Source of the DNA: Endocalyx cinctus | Lineage: Eukaryota; Ascomycota; Sordariomycetes; Amphisphaeriales; Apiosporaceae | DNA length: 64,000 nucleotides | Reading direction: 5' to 3' | Assembly (NCBI GenBank): GCA_001600455.1 | Contig: BCKC01000001.1 | Coordinates: 186,001-250,000, forward strand | Part shown: piece after piece, positions 23,011-35,092 of the stretch | How positions within the stretch are numbered: the stretch's first letter is position 1 | Layout of the letters: every line of letters begins with the position of its first letter | Program-made: the position numbers and the translations under genes | Notes under the pieces: model-generated | What the model was told of the DNA's origin: nothing | The model's input: only the letters and a program-made list of their open reading frames with translations | Database searches by the model: none

Positions 23011-23782
23011 GAGCATTTTATCAGTCAACTCCTCCCCCCTCATTTCAGCTTGAGGAGTCATAATTTCTTATCAGTGCTAACCTAAAGTGTATAGTTAGAT
23101 CTTTTCCTAATTGAATTGAATGAGACATTTTCAACCTATGAACCAGTTTGTGTGCCACAGCCTCTAATAAGTGGGAGTCATCTTCTACCCCTAGCTAATA
23201 AAACGGAGGGGTAGTTGGGAATATGACGAGAAGCAGAATATAGACAAACACAAACCGACAGATAACAGCAATTCCAGTGACCATAACAATATGATTATGT
23301 GATTCATGGTTTAGAAAACTACTCATCAAGAACAGTGAATAATCTCTCTCTAGCGCCGAAGGGTTTGAAAAGCTGTGTAGCCTCATGACTCATAGACGTG
23401 GGATGAACTTGGAAGTACGGTTGTTAAATACTTAACTATAATAAAAGAAGCCAGTGCTCTAAAACCTTATAGTTGGTTTTGTGTCAGCGATTAAAACAAT
23501 AATTATCAGATAACCCTTCATGCCCCTTTTTCCTTTTGGGCCTCTTAACTGGATACAGTTGTTACACGAAGCGGGGACCCAGAGACCTCCCAAACCAACA
23601 GGGAAACAGAAAGCCCGCACCTTGTATCACAATTACAGCACTATAAGCTATCCCTAGAAGCATTTGTTCTGATATACGTGCATATTGATGTTCCTAAATA
23701 TAGACGTAGTTTATGGTAGTCTTTTTAGCAGCTAATATCTATTATCTTACTGGCTTTCGGGAATCCCATTAAGACTTTCGCG
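23011..23782. other. Intergenic spacer within the orphan-gene row
   Basis: AT-rich, with no gene or strong repeat recognised. A 63-residue minus-strand frame at 23195-23386 has no supporting feature. Confidence 0.5.
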
Positions 23783-24306
23783 ATGTCGCGTAAGCGAGTA
23801 GAAGAGAATCTCGGCCGCCTTAGGCTGGAGTCACCGGGCGCTCCCTCCCAATATACAGATTCAGGCGAACCGATGGACGTAGAAGATAGGCCCATTCCTT
23901 CGAACGCGAGCAGCCCCCCGAGAACAGATGGGTCGATTCCTCTAGCGAAACAATTGAAGCGGGACACTGCAAGCTTAAAGATGTGGTGCAAAGAAGAAAT
24001 GGATCAGTGGACAAAAGTGTTCGAGATACTTCAAGAACGACGTGAGCTTATTACTTTATGGATATAACAGCTTTTACGTTGTTCGTAACTAATTTGAAGC
24101 TTTTCAACGAAATAGACCCTAATTCCAAATTTTTTCTCGATGGATTTTTGGATAGCCTTGACAGCCTAATGGACGCTTCGGACATAATGCTAGAGCAACT
24201 TTCTAGAGTCAGGGTATTGAATTTGAGTCTGCATTTTACAAGCATTGAGCACAGGATAGAAGCCATCCTATCTGGAGCAGTAGCAAAAGCATTCATTGAA
24301 TGGTAG
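23783..24306 (+). pseudogene. Orphan small protein, probably broken or mis-spliced
   Basis: The ATG at 23783 opens a Pro/Ser-rich N-terminus (about 45 residues) and a charged helix with KMWCKEEMDQWTKVFEILQ. The unspliced frame stops at 24065-24067. A GTGAGC donor follows CGA C at about 24041, as in the neighbouring genes, but its two nearest acceptors fail: one makes a 29-nt intron, below the usual fungal minimum, and the next leads to a stop within a few codons. A second helical frame (KLFNEIDPNSKFFLDGFLDS, then SLMDASDIMLEQLSRV) runs to 24306 and looks like the natural second exon. A weak GTGTTC donor at 24019 could join it in phase 0. Either the intron is unusual or the gene is decaying. 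Confidence 0.45.
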
Positions 24307-25427
24307 ATGAAGACGAGACGACTATGAACGAGCGCCACATCTAAGGATATAGCGATGGTGAGATAATCGCAAGAGCCACTCGCTTTATCATGATGTTTCG
24401 TACTGCTCTTTAATTTCTCGGTCGCAGTAGAAGAAAGAGAAGCACTTGTAGCGGAGTAAAGAAAGACTAGCAAGAACCTGATATCCACAAAGCTTGTATT
24501 GGAAATATTTAAACCACTCCTGGGGAAAATTTCCACGTTCGATGCAGATGGTGCTCGAACTTGACGTAATGATTTGAAAGATGTCACAGAGGGTATGAAA
24601 TGCTATTGGGGCGGAAGCATCACTTCTAATTATGTAGAGAGATAAGTGACATCGACGCGAGGGAGATGGTTCCTATTCATCGCCATATGTTCGATTAGAT
24701 TGATCTACATAATAATTTAATTAGGCGGGAGGTTGTCTTTATTTTAGGGTATTATTGATAATTTAATCACTTGAAGAACTTTAAATTAATTGATATTATT
24801 CTAAGTTCTCGGCAAAGGTTGATATCGACGAGTTTCATTTCGGACCCGGTTTGGCTCTATGAAATAGTTGCCCTGGAATATCGTATATCGTTCCGTGATC
24901 CGCTCAAAGTTGACTAACTTATCCACAGTGTCTTTAAAGCTCAAGAGAAGGTATATAAGAGTTACTCAATGAAGTAATCTGAGAGACAGGTCATAGTCTT
25001 TACTGAGTAGTTCGTAAGTGGCATACACCTTCGCAGCCAGCGATATAGGATGAATTCAGGAGTATACCTAACAAAAGTATAATTGGCAAGTGGTCTGAAA
25101 CACGTACTACCCATGAAATGCATTTTAGAAGTTATTAAGATGTTGGTGACAAAAAGCTTCCCCATATGAATCTACCGCTGGGGATAATTTTCATGAGGCC
25201 GGTCAGCCACGAAGGCTTATGCCAGAAGGTCATTGACCCAACCAAGAATACAAGCGCGCTACGGGCTCTTATTCAGATGAGCAGGAGTCACTCATAGCGG
25301 TTTTCCTTACCTTGGTTTGCGCATATAACGCTTGAGTCTGCCACTGTAAGTTGGGTGCTGAAACTATCCTCATCAACCTACAGCCTTCACACCAACCTGT
25401 TCATTACTCATCTATTACACCGCAAAC
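24307..25427. other. Intergenic region, AT-rich
   Basis: No gene is convincingly supported on the plus strand. A 178-residue minus-strand open frame (24051-24587) begins here and runs antisense into the damaged gene; see the findings. No strong repeat was noticed. Confidence 0.45.
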
Positions 25428-26009
25428 ATGACTAGACGCAAGTTGAGAGACCTGAGGAAAGTACAATATGCAATCCGCAACCCGCTGGAGGTGTTTATAG
25501 AGGAAGCTTCGAGCGCCATCGAAACCTTTGACAGCATGAAATATAGACTTGCCGGAGCAGAAAGAGTGTTCCTTGAAGACGGTAAGGAGCTCCAGAAATT
25601 GTTCACTTCAGATATCCACATCCTTTTATGCTTTTCTACCTAGTATATTAAAACGAAAATATTCTGATACCCGGCAGATCAAGAAGATAAATGGCGCGGT
25701 AAACTCTCAGAGACCATCGGGATGGTTTGCGACGAGATCATAGCTACTGTGAACAGAGAGCGTGCTCGTGCGAGCAAATTTAATCAATCGATTCAAAATG
25801 ACCGTTCAGAAGCTGAGGGACAAGAAGAACCTTCCGAATCGACGACGCTTTTCAGTAGTGAAACGGAAACGGTCACCACTTCCGACGACGAGGAAAGTGG
25901 GGGAGCTTCTTGTATCGAAGCTAAGCGGCCTCGTCTAGACCATGTTAATGTCCGTCAGAATGGCCGTATTACATTCGATGGTAATGCTCGTATCGTTAAT
26001 TGCTGTTAG
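25428..26009 (+). CDS. Orphan small acidic/helical protein, two exons
   Basis: Exons 25428-25581 and 25678-26009 join in phase 1 (G|AT, Asp) with GTAAGG and CGGCAG ends, giving 161 residues. The N-terminal half is basic to amphipathic helix (TRRKLRDLRKVQYAIRNPLE, then AGAERVFLED). The second exon continues with a helix (WRGKLSETIGMVCDEIIATV), then an acidic Ser/Glu/Thr tract (about 105-135, ETETVTTSDDEES) and a basic patch KRPRLDHVNVRQNGR that could be a nuclear signal. It ends NARIVNCC. There is no signal peptide or membrane helix. I do not recognise a family. Confidence 0.63.
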
Positions 26010-26763
26010 TTCATGAAATTTGCAAGTCGCAATGTTTAATCTTTTTTCGTCGAGCTGAACTGATTAAGTGGAGGTAGCCTCAGGAACAATGTTTATAAAA
26101 CACCAAGTCAACACACTTTGAAAACTAAAATCGCGCTTGGACGTGGTCGAAGAACGACACTTTGGAGAGAGTTCCCTATCTAGAATATTTCTAGGAGTTC
26201 TTGCATGAATAAACTATATACGAGATGTGCAACGGAACACCGAGCAGTCATATCGCTACTGGATATCGGAATCTGTGAGGAAGCCCTAAATCCGGTACTT
26301 GTAGTGCTATTCAAGGGAGAAAAGTTTTTGGATTTGTTGTTGATTTCGGGGTTATAGATTGATTTACGGAAAGAGCTCGTATGAGACTAGACTATGCTAA
26401 GCAATAAGTTTGATTTAGGCAGAAAGTTGTCGCTATTATTAAAGAACCTCTGATGAGATTCGTGTAGGTGACATTAGTGATGATGTGAAGCTTGGAGTGT
26501 GCCGTATATCATGAAATCGGGCTATGGACATCGCCAGTGGCTCATAGTAATTGATCCCGAATGGGCTGGTTTATCTACAATGTTAATAAAGAGTCATAGG
26601 GCATATGGTCAAACAATAGGCATGAGGACTGCAGAATAATGATTACAAAAACCATGTGCATATTATTATCTAATAATCATAATACAAAAAAAGGTTTATT
26701 CCTCCACTGATTACTACCCCATCATCCCAAGAAGCCAAAAAGAAAAGAAGAAAAGCCTCAGAA
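26010..26763. other. Convergent intergenic region
   Basis: It lies between the orphan gene at 25428 and the S28 peptidase gene. No gene is seen. A patch near 26405-26440 loosely resembles 24715-24745, which may be chance. Confidence 0.45.
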
Positions 26764-28786
26764 TTACAATTCGTCTCCTCCCAGCGAGGTCTGCTGCTGC
26801 TCGATACGATCTGCGGAACATGTTAGTAAATTCGTGCCTTGTTCAACCAGCCGGAGCCGATGCCGGGCGGCAGCTCGGATTATGTCTCGGAATAGTTAGA
26901 GAGAAGAAGTGATCGATAATTCCTCGTCTTCGGACCGACATCGGCTCCTTTAGGGCTTGCTGATATTGCGGGTTTTCGTACTTTTGCTGCTGTGGAATTC
27001 TTCTATCCAAGCCGAAACGAACTCGGCCTCGGCCGCCTGCGCCTCCGCTACGGGAGCTGGCGGGAAGTCGGCCGTCGTCTCGTTGGGGAACACGCCGTTC
27101 TCGTCCCAGTGGTGCACCGCCTTGGCAATCAGGATGAAAGGCTCGCTGGTGGTGGACTCACGCTCCGGTAGACCGATGGCGTGAACGCCGGCGGCGCGCC
27201 AGGGGTCCCACTCGCCATCGACGAAAGCCAAACGCTCGTAGCTAAGGTCGAAGCCGCCGTACTTGTTGATGGCATCCACGTTAGCGGGCTCAGTCAGGTT
27301 GAAGGCATCCTTGCAGATGATACTGGAATATTCCAGGTTGATGGTGCGCGAAATGACTGGTAATTCGCCCTCGGGAACTCCGCTACCCGTTTGTAGATAA
27401 CCCCATCTGCGTATAACGTTAGCATATCTCTATTGGATAATTTACGAACTACAGGTTGCGGGTCCACTTACTGGGTGCAGTACTGGTATGGCCAGAGACG
27501 CCACGTCTGGTTGATGTCATCCTCAGCATAGAAATCTGGGTCACGGGTCGAGAAGCAGTCGTCTTGGTTGCCACTGCATCGCGACACCGAGGTTCTATTA
27601 ACGTAACCGATGTAGTTTAGCATCCGGTTTGTCAATACATCCAACTCGTCTTTGTAACCACCGACGGTCAAGAGCTCAACGGCGGATTCGCGGCTAGCTT
27701 CTGTCGTGGGGTAGATAACAGTGTCGTTCGAGACGATGTCACAGTAAGTGAAAAATTCATCACTACTTTGCGAGGGATCCCAGTTGTAGCTCTGCAGGCT
27801 GTAGATTCCACCGTTGATGGCACTTGCGAAATCGTCGTTGTGTGTTACACCTGCCAGACCAAAGAGCTCCTTCAACTGCGTAACGTAGCTAGAGTCGGTC
27901 TCGCCGAGGAGAATCTTGTCGATAACATCGGTAAGTTTCTGGGTCGTGGAAACACACTCGGCGGGTCCATAGACCGTAGCGGCCTCGAAGTACTTGTAGT
28001 AATCCCAAATAGCCTCGGGCACGCCAGAAGATGAGATAGCACCCCAGTAGGCATCGGGGTAGAGCTTTCGGAGAAGAGCAACGAAAGCGCCGGCGTACGA
28101 ACCGCCGTACGCGATCCAGGGGGTGGTCTCGGGGCTAAGATCAACATCTTCCATGCCGGCGAATTTCACGTTCTGGGCAAAGTAGGCGGTGTCGGCGAGG
28201 GCTTGATCCGTGGTTAAGAAGCGCAAATTTTCGGTGCTGAAGTCTGCGGTTGGTAGACTCTCGCCATAGTATCGGTGCTCTAGGATAACACCGACGCCAC
28301 CAGTCGCCTTCGCGAGCTGATACACGATCCCCTGGGACAGAAAAGGCAACCTATCGGCACCGTCCGTCTCACCACCACCCAGCACGATGACCGGGCCACC
28401 AGGTTTGTAATATTGGGCGTCGAACCAGTATCTCAAGCCAAAGGTAGCGTCCGAGTGAGGTTCGTACAAAGAGTCATTGTGAAAATGATCGACAGGGGTG
28501 TCGAGATAATACTCGGGGTATGTGTCGGCTCTCGTACGAAGAGTAGCACCTCGAATCTATCATCAAGTTTATGTAAAGTAAGCTTTCCGTCGACCTTTCC
28601 CCTCTCCCCCCTTTTTGGGTACATTCGTAAAGGCTTAGGGATAGTAAAAAGGGATATAAGTGATAATGGAGAATTGAGCTATCATACCTGCTTGGCAAGC
28701 TCACTGATTGGCATAGCAGACTTCTGGAGAGCAGAGGCTCCAGAAGTGAGAGCAAGTAAGCTTGCGACCCAACCGTAGCGAACCAT
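26764..28786 (-). CDS. Secreted serine peptidase, family S28 (Pro-Xaa carboxypeptidase type)
   Basis: Exons 28688-28786, 27472-28556, 26982-27406 and 26764-26810 join in frame to 551 residues. Residues 1-20 (MVRYGWVASLLALTSGASAL) form a signal peptide. The body has S28 landmarks: YLDTPVDHFHND, RYWFDAQYY, GVILEHRYYGES, the nucleophile elbow YGGSYAGA with Ser about 186, the acid in DGEWDPW with Asp about 462, and VHHWDE with His about 493-494. Family members cleave after proline at acidic pH and are secreted or vacuolar. Asn-X-Thr/Ser sites suggest glycosylation. The last exon is chosen because a perfect TACTAAC branch site lies 12 nt before a CAG acceptor, and the join continues to NRIEQQQTSLGGDEL. 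If that intron is not used, the frame ends at 26950. The donor (GTACGA) is weak. Confidence 0.9.
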
Positions 28787-31700
28787 GACGACGTCGAGCT
28801 GACTGCTAGCTTCCTATGTAGTTAACGACACTTTAAAACGAGAGCTATAGCTGAACACCTACAAAACTAAAACAAGTTCAACGCGATTGAAGATCGGTCG
28901 GGGTATTTAAAAGAGAGGAGACTTCAAAAATGGCAAATAGGCTACGCCGAAAACACGGATAGAACCGAAGGACAATTGTTTATCGAATTAGCTACTTCTA
29001 GACTCGGCTAACAGCATCTGAGCATAATAAATGTACCATATTCCCTTTTGGCAGGTAACAAAAAAAAGGTTGGAAGACATTGAGAATTGTGTACTCTGTA
29101 TGCTGTGATATCAAGATAACTTTGGAGATTGTCCTTGACGATCTCTGGCGCTAAGATAAACATGGAAGGTCCCCTAGAGCGATACGGCGATTAAATGTGG
29201 GGTCGCGGGCTCATAAAGCCAGTAAAAGACCCTGTCAACTTATCCGATAGGGAATTGTGTGGAGTTAAGGCTTAATGATCTCATCTCGAAATCAAATGTA
29301 ATCCACCTAAATCATCCACACTGCCACAACCATCCTTGGTGTACAAGTACACATATTATAATACGCCTGCTAGCTTTCCTTTCTGATGGCTTCTCGGAGA
29401 CGCCTTTGCAGCAAAGCCAAAGTTATTACATTAATCATATCCGGATTCGCCATAACTACTATCCGTCCAATTATAGTGATATCCAATATAGGTACTCAAT
29501 GAATCGTTGTCTTGATAATTCATTGTTAAGAGTCTTCGTAAGGCCATTTATCAGCTTATAAATAAATGGTACTCAACATCTCTTGGGGTCACTCATACCT
29601 GACACTATATGAGAATAGAGTTTTGGAATATAGTGTAGGTCTTATGAGTTATGTTATACTGGATTTGTCTCGGCCGAAAGACCATCTTTCAGCATTTCAC
29701 GCCTAGTTATGCCTACTGTGTAGGTAGTCGATATGGATGAAGCGAGAAGGGTAGAACGGCAGAGAGGATAACGGCATACCTTCTCTATACTAAATCCCCG
29801 ACAAGTCACCCGCACGGTTTCGTCGATAATCCAAGCTGCCAAGTTTAAAAAAAGAAAAAATTCCGAGTCTCAAGCTTTCGGCATGTAACTAATATTCTTC
29901 TCGCTGTTATCTTTCTACCCACGGGACATATCAATATTGCCAAGAGGCTCCATCAGCTGGACACCGACGACGTTGTATCAACGGACTCTGTTCCGAGTCA
30001 ATGAAGAAACCGCGAATTTATGTTAGAAGTTGACTTTAGGCTCCATGCCCTATCTAGGCAGGTAGGTTTTCGTTGTCGGATATCATCGACTCTGTTCCCG
30101 GCCGTTGAATATTTTGGATCCAAAACGCCACAATACTATTTCGAGTCGAAACTTGCTCTGCTCCGTCCATATACACCGTCGCGCAAGGTTTGATATTTAG
30201 GGTCAGCCCCATAATTGAGGGTACGGGCGGCTCATCGGTTGATCTAACAATTGCAGACACCTTGATCGTAAAACGCACTTCCTTTCAATGTAAGGTACTC
30301 TGTACATCCCCCCTGCAAATCAACATCGACCCCATCTCTCATCTCCCGTGGGACGACGCGGGGGAAAATAAGTTTAGCGGTAAGGTGTGGAGTAATGCAA
30401 TTGTGTATTACCTCCCTAGCTTCTTCGATTCTCCAATTTGTGCGTCTTTGTTTTCACCAAGTCTCAAATTTGGGGCTACATTAATTTAGAAATGACACAA
30501 GCACAGGTTACGAACAAAATATTTTACTTCAACCCCATTTCTTCATAGCTTTTACAAGAGTCTGTAGCCTCCGGGGCTCTCATGTTTGTCAGCTGTGACG
30601 TGGTCGAAACCTTGCGTTCTTAGAGTATTCTGTGTAGTTGCAGCTAGGCGACATTACCAAAAAGGGTAAAAAAAAGGTTCAGAGCAGATATTTAATTAAG
30701 TGCTATCTCGTGTACTGGTTTAAATATAGGTTAAACTCTTGTCAAACTCAAGAGATCACATACTTTTCTCTCTTCTTTTTTTGTTTTGCCTTTTTGCCTT
30801 TTCTCCCTCGGTACACTTTCCAATGTAAGATGCAACCAAGTCAAGTCTAGCCTATAATTTTACCTGAGAGCTTCCAATCCTTTCTTGGCACTCAAAGTTT
30901 GATATGGGCACTAAACAAGTATCCCTGGAGGTAATTTTTGGTGTTCTACATGTCGGTTATCATTTTCGCTTTGAATTAATCAGCAGTGTTAGCAAAGCCA
31001 ACAACTCTACATATGTATACATATACATATCCATGGATACATACCTAAGTAGGTAGTATATATATCCATGTGGATACGTAAGATTTAATTACCAGTCATG
31101 GTAACACACGCAATATGACGTCCCACAAGGCTGTTCACCTCGCCACTCCATGCCGAATCTAGTTAAAAAAAAGCTAACGGCCAGGTCATGAGCTGGTCCT
31201 ATAGGATCTTTATGTTTCATTACAAGACTAAAAAAAAGCCACGACAGTGTGGAGAATGACAGGGCTATGATGTTAGCTTTCGACGATAATCTCAACGGCG
31301 GTGCTTTCTGACGCCATGCCTTAGAAATTAGAGTATATCAACTGAGTTAGTATACGGATAGTGCATACCTAAAATATGTGTTGCTGACGGTTGGCGAAAG
31401 CGGAGGCGAAGCAGCTGAAGCTACCGGCCGGCCCAGTGTATATAGATACTAGGTTAACGTTGACGTTAACTGGTTAAGAACCAGGTAAAATGAGCGGCTG
31501 GGACAGTACCTGGCTAAGAGCACTGCCATCCATTTTACCTTGAATTTCCATCGTCGTCTACGGAGCGCCCAACGCGGAAGACTAGTAGACATACATATTA
31601 TATCATATAAATACTACCTAGGTGGTATGAGGCAACAACCGTGTCATCTTACATCTCTCTGTTACACTTTTTATTCTCAAGAATCCTCCCACCACCAATT

Positions 31701-31889
31701 CGTTTTTTTTTTTCTCATACCTTTTCGTTCCTAGAAATCACCACAGCCTGACACAAATAATCGCAAAACAACCACTACTGCTTATACGTGAATTGAATTC
31801 CTACGAGTATATCAGCACTTCTAAGGTTCTAGAAAACCTATCCCCGAATTTCACGAAAACTAAAATTCAAATACCCACACATAGAAAAA
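28787..31889. other. Long gene-poor intergenic region
   Basis: It separates the divergent S28 and LURP-one-related genes. Several open frames of 60-120 codons exist on both strands but none shows motifs, splice logic or coding bias I would trust. Small features are an inverted repeat GTTAACG...CGTTAAC (31453-31470) and a TACCTAGGT-like site near 31616. Confidence 0.5.
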
Positions 31890-32647
31890 ATGGCCGCAAC
31901 CCAGCTCGCTCCTTACCCAACGCCCATGGGTATCTTCACCCCATTCATAGCCAGACAATCGGAGACGCTCGTGCTGAAGGAGAAAGTCTTATCACTGTCG
32001 GGCGACAGCTTCGATATTAAGACGATCGACGGACGGCCCATCTTCAAGGTCCAGGGAAACACCTTTTCGCTCTCGGGCCGGAAGGAGGTGATGGACATGA
32101 GCGGGCGTCTCCTGTTCACCATCCGCAAGAAGCTGATCGCTCTTCACGCTACCTTCTACGCCGAAGACCCTAACGGAAACACCATTTTTGAGGTGAAGGG
32201 TAAATTTAGCAGTACGTATTTATTATCACCCTATTTTACTTACTATGCACAGAATATAGAAGCCCATTTTCCCCAATGATATGCGACCGCGTATTAGCGC
32301 GTGCACGTGGAAGGATCATATTATCATACCGGTTGCTATTAGCGTAACTTTTGAGAAACATGCTAATTAGCTAAATAGTCGGTACTTCTAAATCTCTTGC
32401 CACGTTCACTTCAGCCAACGGCAAGGCGGAATGTCTCCTAATGAAAGGCAACTTCTTCGACACTCGGGCTAATATCACCGACGAGGCCACGAAGCAGCCC
32501 GTCGCCGCCATCGACCGCTCTTACTTCAACGCACGCCAGCTTCTCGGTGGCCAGCAGACGTACGTGGTGACCATCGCGCCCAACGTCGATATGGCTCTCA
32601 TCGTCGCCATGTGTATATGTCTCGACGAGAGGCAGAATGAGGCGTAA
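31890..32647 (+). CDS. LURP-one-related (tubby C-terminal-like) protein
   Basis: Exons 31890-32211 and 32415-32647 join in phase 1 to 184 residues. The sequence follows the LOR pattern: a repeated beta-hairpin motif in which short strands end in a polar turn, e.g. ETLVLKEKVLSLSGDSFDIK, TIDGRPIFKVQGN, MDMSGRLLFTIRKK and PNGNTIFEVKGK. A closing segment, APNVDMALIVAMCICLDE, is the buried C-terminal helix of the tubby-like barrel. Length matches the family (about 180-220). In plants LURP1 relatives are defence-linked; in fungi the role is unknown and phospholipid scramblase-like folds are related. No signal peptide is present. The 5' leader is A-rich just before the ATG (AGAAAAAATGG). Confidence 0.85.
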
Positions 32648-33439
32648 GGTGTGAATGCTAGGTCAAAAATCTAACCCTGTTTCTTTCTTCTTTTTGAGTT
32701 TTGATGTTTGAAGAGGAGGCAAGCAAAAGTATTGTAGAATTATGGATACCCCACAATGAATCGATGAATTAACAGTCTAAGAAAATAAAATAAAAAATCT
32801 CACGTTGGACTACATAGTCGGCGAATAAGAAAAATAGAGCTGAGAAGAGCCCAACCAATGAATTATGAGATTCTCAAAACTGTGACCTATTTTCATTACT
32901 TCACCCTAAATGTTTCTTTATTTCCGGATCTCTGCGCAGCTGAACCCTCGGGTTTACCTGCTTATGTGTTGATTCAAGTGCTTCCGCGGAGATCCGGGGC
33001 TCTTGATTATGACGAAATGCGGTCAGGAGCAAAAGAAGAAGAGCCGCGTCCAACTCGGTCAAGCATGACTCTGTTGATCAGATGATGCATACTTAACCTC
33101 AGGTGTCAGCTTAGCTTCTTCGATATCACCGAGCCGAGATCCGCCCCTCGCCTTCCGAAGACTTGGTTGATGCCGGCAATTGCATCATCGCGGTCACGGC
33201 TATATCAGCTCTACTCATTGGAATAATCGAAAGTCTTGAATGAGTGACTCCCATAATATCATGTATGGAAGGTGGATACATAACTGAGTTCCTAGGGTAC
33301 ATCCGAGATGACTTGTCGGTTGGTCTCATATAAATAACCCTAACACGCCCCAGCTAGTGAAAGTATAAATGATAGACAGTGGTACAACTCACCAAGTTTT
33401 TCTACATCCAGGTATCAAGGTATTCGCTTTACTTCAAAT
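32648..33439. other. Spacer between the LOR and MDR genes
   Basis: It should contain the LOR 3' UTR and the MDR promoter. No gene or notable repeat is seen. Confidence 0.5.
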
Positions 33440-34594
33440 ATGGCATCCGCGGAACAATCCAAGACGATGAGGGCAATCCGCATCCACCCACCTTCGTCAC
33501 CGGGCGCGCAGCCTTGGTCGGCCAGCAACCCAGCCCCGGCCTCCTCCCTCCGTCTCGACGACGACGTACCCATCCCGCGGCCGCTATCCCGCGACCAAGT
33601 CCTCGTCCGCGTCCGCGCCGCCACCGTGACGCGCGACGAGCTCACCTGGCCGGAAAAGTACGGCGCGGGCGACGAGCGTCCCGTCCCGGGACACGACCTC
33701 TCGGGCGTCGTCGTCGCGGCGGCCGGGGCAGTCGGTCCGACGACGACGATGACGGAAGCAGGATCACGCGACGATTTTTTTCGACCCGGAGACGAGGTCT
33801 ACGCGATGGCGCACGCCGACCGCGGCGGCGCCTGGGCCGAGTACGCCGTCCTGCGCGCGCGCGAGCTCGCGCCGAAGCCGAGGACCCTCGATTGGGCGCG
33901 GAGCGCGTCGGTGCCCATGAGCGGGACGACGGCCTGGCAGGCTTTATTCGAAAAAGGCGGGGTACCGGAGCCCGCGTTTCGGGGTACACCGACGACCGAA
34001 ATACCCGAAGACAAAGCTTCGGGTCGATCCTTGCTCGTGACGGGCGCGGCCGGCGCCGTCGGCGCGTACGTCGTCCAGCTCGGGGTTTTGGCGGGGATGC
34101 GCGTGACGGCCGCGTCCGGCTCGAACGCGCGGAACGGCGCGTTTCTGCGGGAGGAGCTCGGCGCGGGCGCGGTGCTCGAGTACGGCGAATTTGACGCCGT
34201 TCCGGAGCTGAGGGGATCGTTCGATCTCGTGGTCGATACCGTAGGCGGGGAACCCTTGCGCCGCTGCTGGTCCCTGACTAAGAAGGAAAAGGACGGGGGC
34301 AGGCTCGTCTCGGTAGATTCGAGCAGTTTTGGGTTCGTGGCCGCCGGTCCGCCCCCTTCTTCTGCTCACGGCGACGACGAAGGGAATAAAAACGAGAAGG
34401 TCGAAGCGATCTTCTTCATCGTCGAGCCGTCGGGTAGCGCGCTTCGCAAGCTCGCGAAGGCGCTCGATCTAGGCCTTCTGAAAACTTTCGTGGCAGACGA
34501 GTATCCCCTCGCGGAGGCGGGGAAAGCGTACGAGGAGGTGCATGCAAGGTCGCAGGGAGAGAGAAAGAGGGGGAAAGTAGTTTTGAGGATTTGA
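33440..34594 (+). CDS. Zinc-free MDR-family NAD(P)H reductase (quinone oxidoreductase-like)
   Basis: An intronless frame of 384 residues. The N-terminal GroES-like domain has DQVLVRVRAATVTRDELTWP, then VPGHDLSGVVV and FRPGDEVYAM. The cofactor domain begins with LLVTGAAGAVGAYVVQL (about 196-212), the AxxGxxG nucleotide motif. FDLVVDTVGGE is the typical strand after it, and the C-terminal helix-strand (YPLAEAGKAYEEVHARSQGERKRGKVVLRI) closes the fold. The cysteine and histidine zinc ligands of alcohol dehydrogenases are absent, placing it with quinone oxidoreductase/reticulon-4-interacting-like MDRs, which reduce activated double bonds or quinones. Two inserts rich in Thr/Gly (about 93-110) and Lys/Glu/Asn near 310-325 are longer than usual. 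The gene is strongly GC-rich relative to its flanks. There is no targeting signal. Confidence 0.88.
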   Translation: MASAEQSKTMRAIRIHPPSSPGAQPWSASNPAPASSLRLDDDVPIPRPLSRDQVLVRVRAATVTRDELTWPEKYGAGDERPVPGHDLSGVVVAAAGAVGPTTTMTEAGSRDDFFRPGDEVYAMAHADRGGAWAEYAVLRARELAPKPRTLDWARSASVPMSGTTAWQALFEKGGVPEPAFRGTPTTEIPEDKASGRSLLVTGAAGAVGAYVVQLGVLAGMRVTAASGSNARNGAFLREELGAGAVLEYGEFDAVPELRGSFDLVVDTVGGEPLRRCWSLTKKEKDGGRLVSVDSSSFGFVAAGPPPSSAHGDDEGNKNEKVEAIFFIVEPSGSALRKLAKALDLGLLKTFVADEYPLAEAGKAYEEVHARSQGERKRGKVVLRI

Positions 34595-35057
34595 AGATAA
34601 AAAAAAAAAAAGGTAACCTAACCCCGGTTTTTCCTTTTAGAGATGTGATACGTCTGATGTACCTGCATATGGCGCCATTTCCCGTGTGGTGTATAGGATC
34701 TCGTAATAAGTTAACCGACGAGAAAACCTGGGGGTTTGATTTTTTTTTTTTTTACCTTACTGAGGAAGGTGAAAAGGATGGGATCCATAAAGTTCAGCCT
34801 TAGCAAGTCGAAATATGAACTCTAGGTAGTAGAAAAGCGACTCCATGCTTCCTAATTACATTTCGTTGCATTACGCTGCAAAATCTTTTCAAATATACTT
34901 CTCTATCTCTTCAGAAAGGATTACTATTCGATGCAATTTTAGATGTGGTAAATAAGGGGTTGAAGATTAGGGGAAGAAATTGCAAAAATCAATACATACA
35001 TATTCGTTCGAGGCCGTTTCTACAAGGCAATCCCTGAGTATAAATGCAGGATAAACA

Positions 35058-35059
<2 letters not shown>

Positions 35060-35090
<31 letters not shown>
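35060..35090. repeat. T31 homopolymer
   Basis: 31 consecutive T in intergenic DNA. The true length may differ because homopolymers are error-prone. Confidence 0.9.
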
Positions 35091-35092
<2 letters not shown>

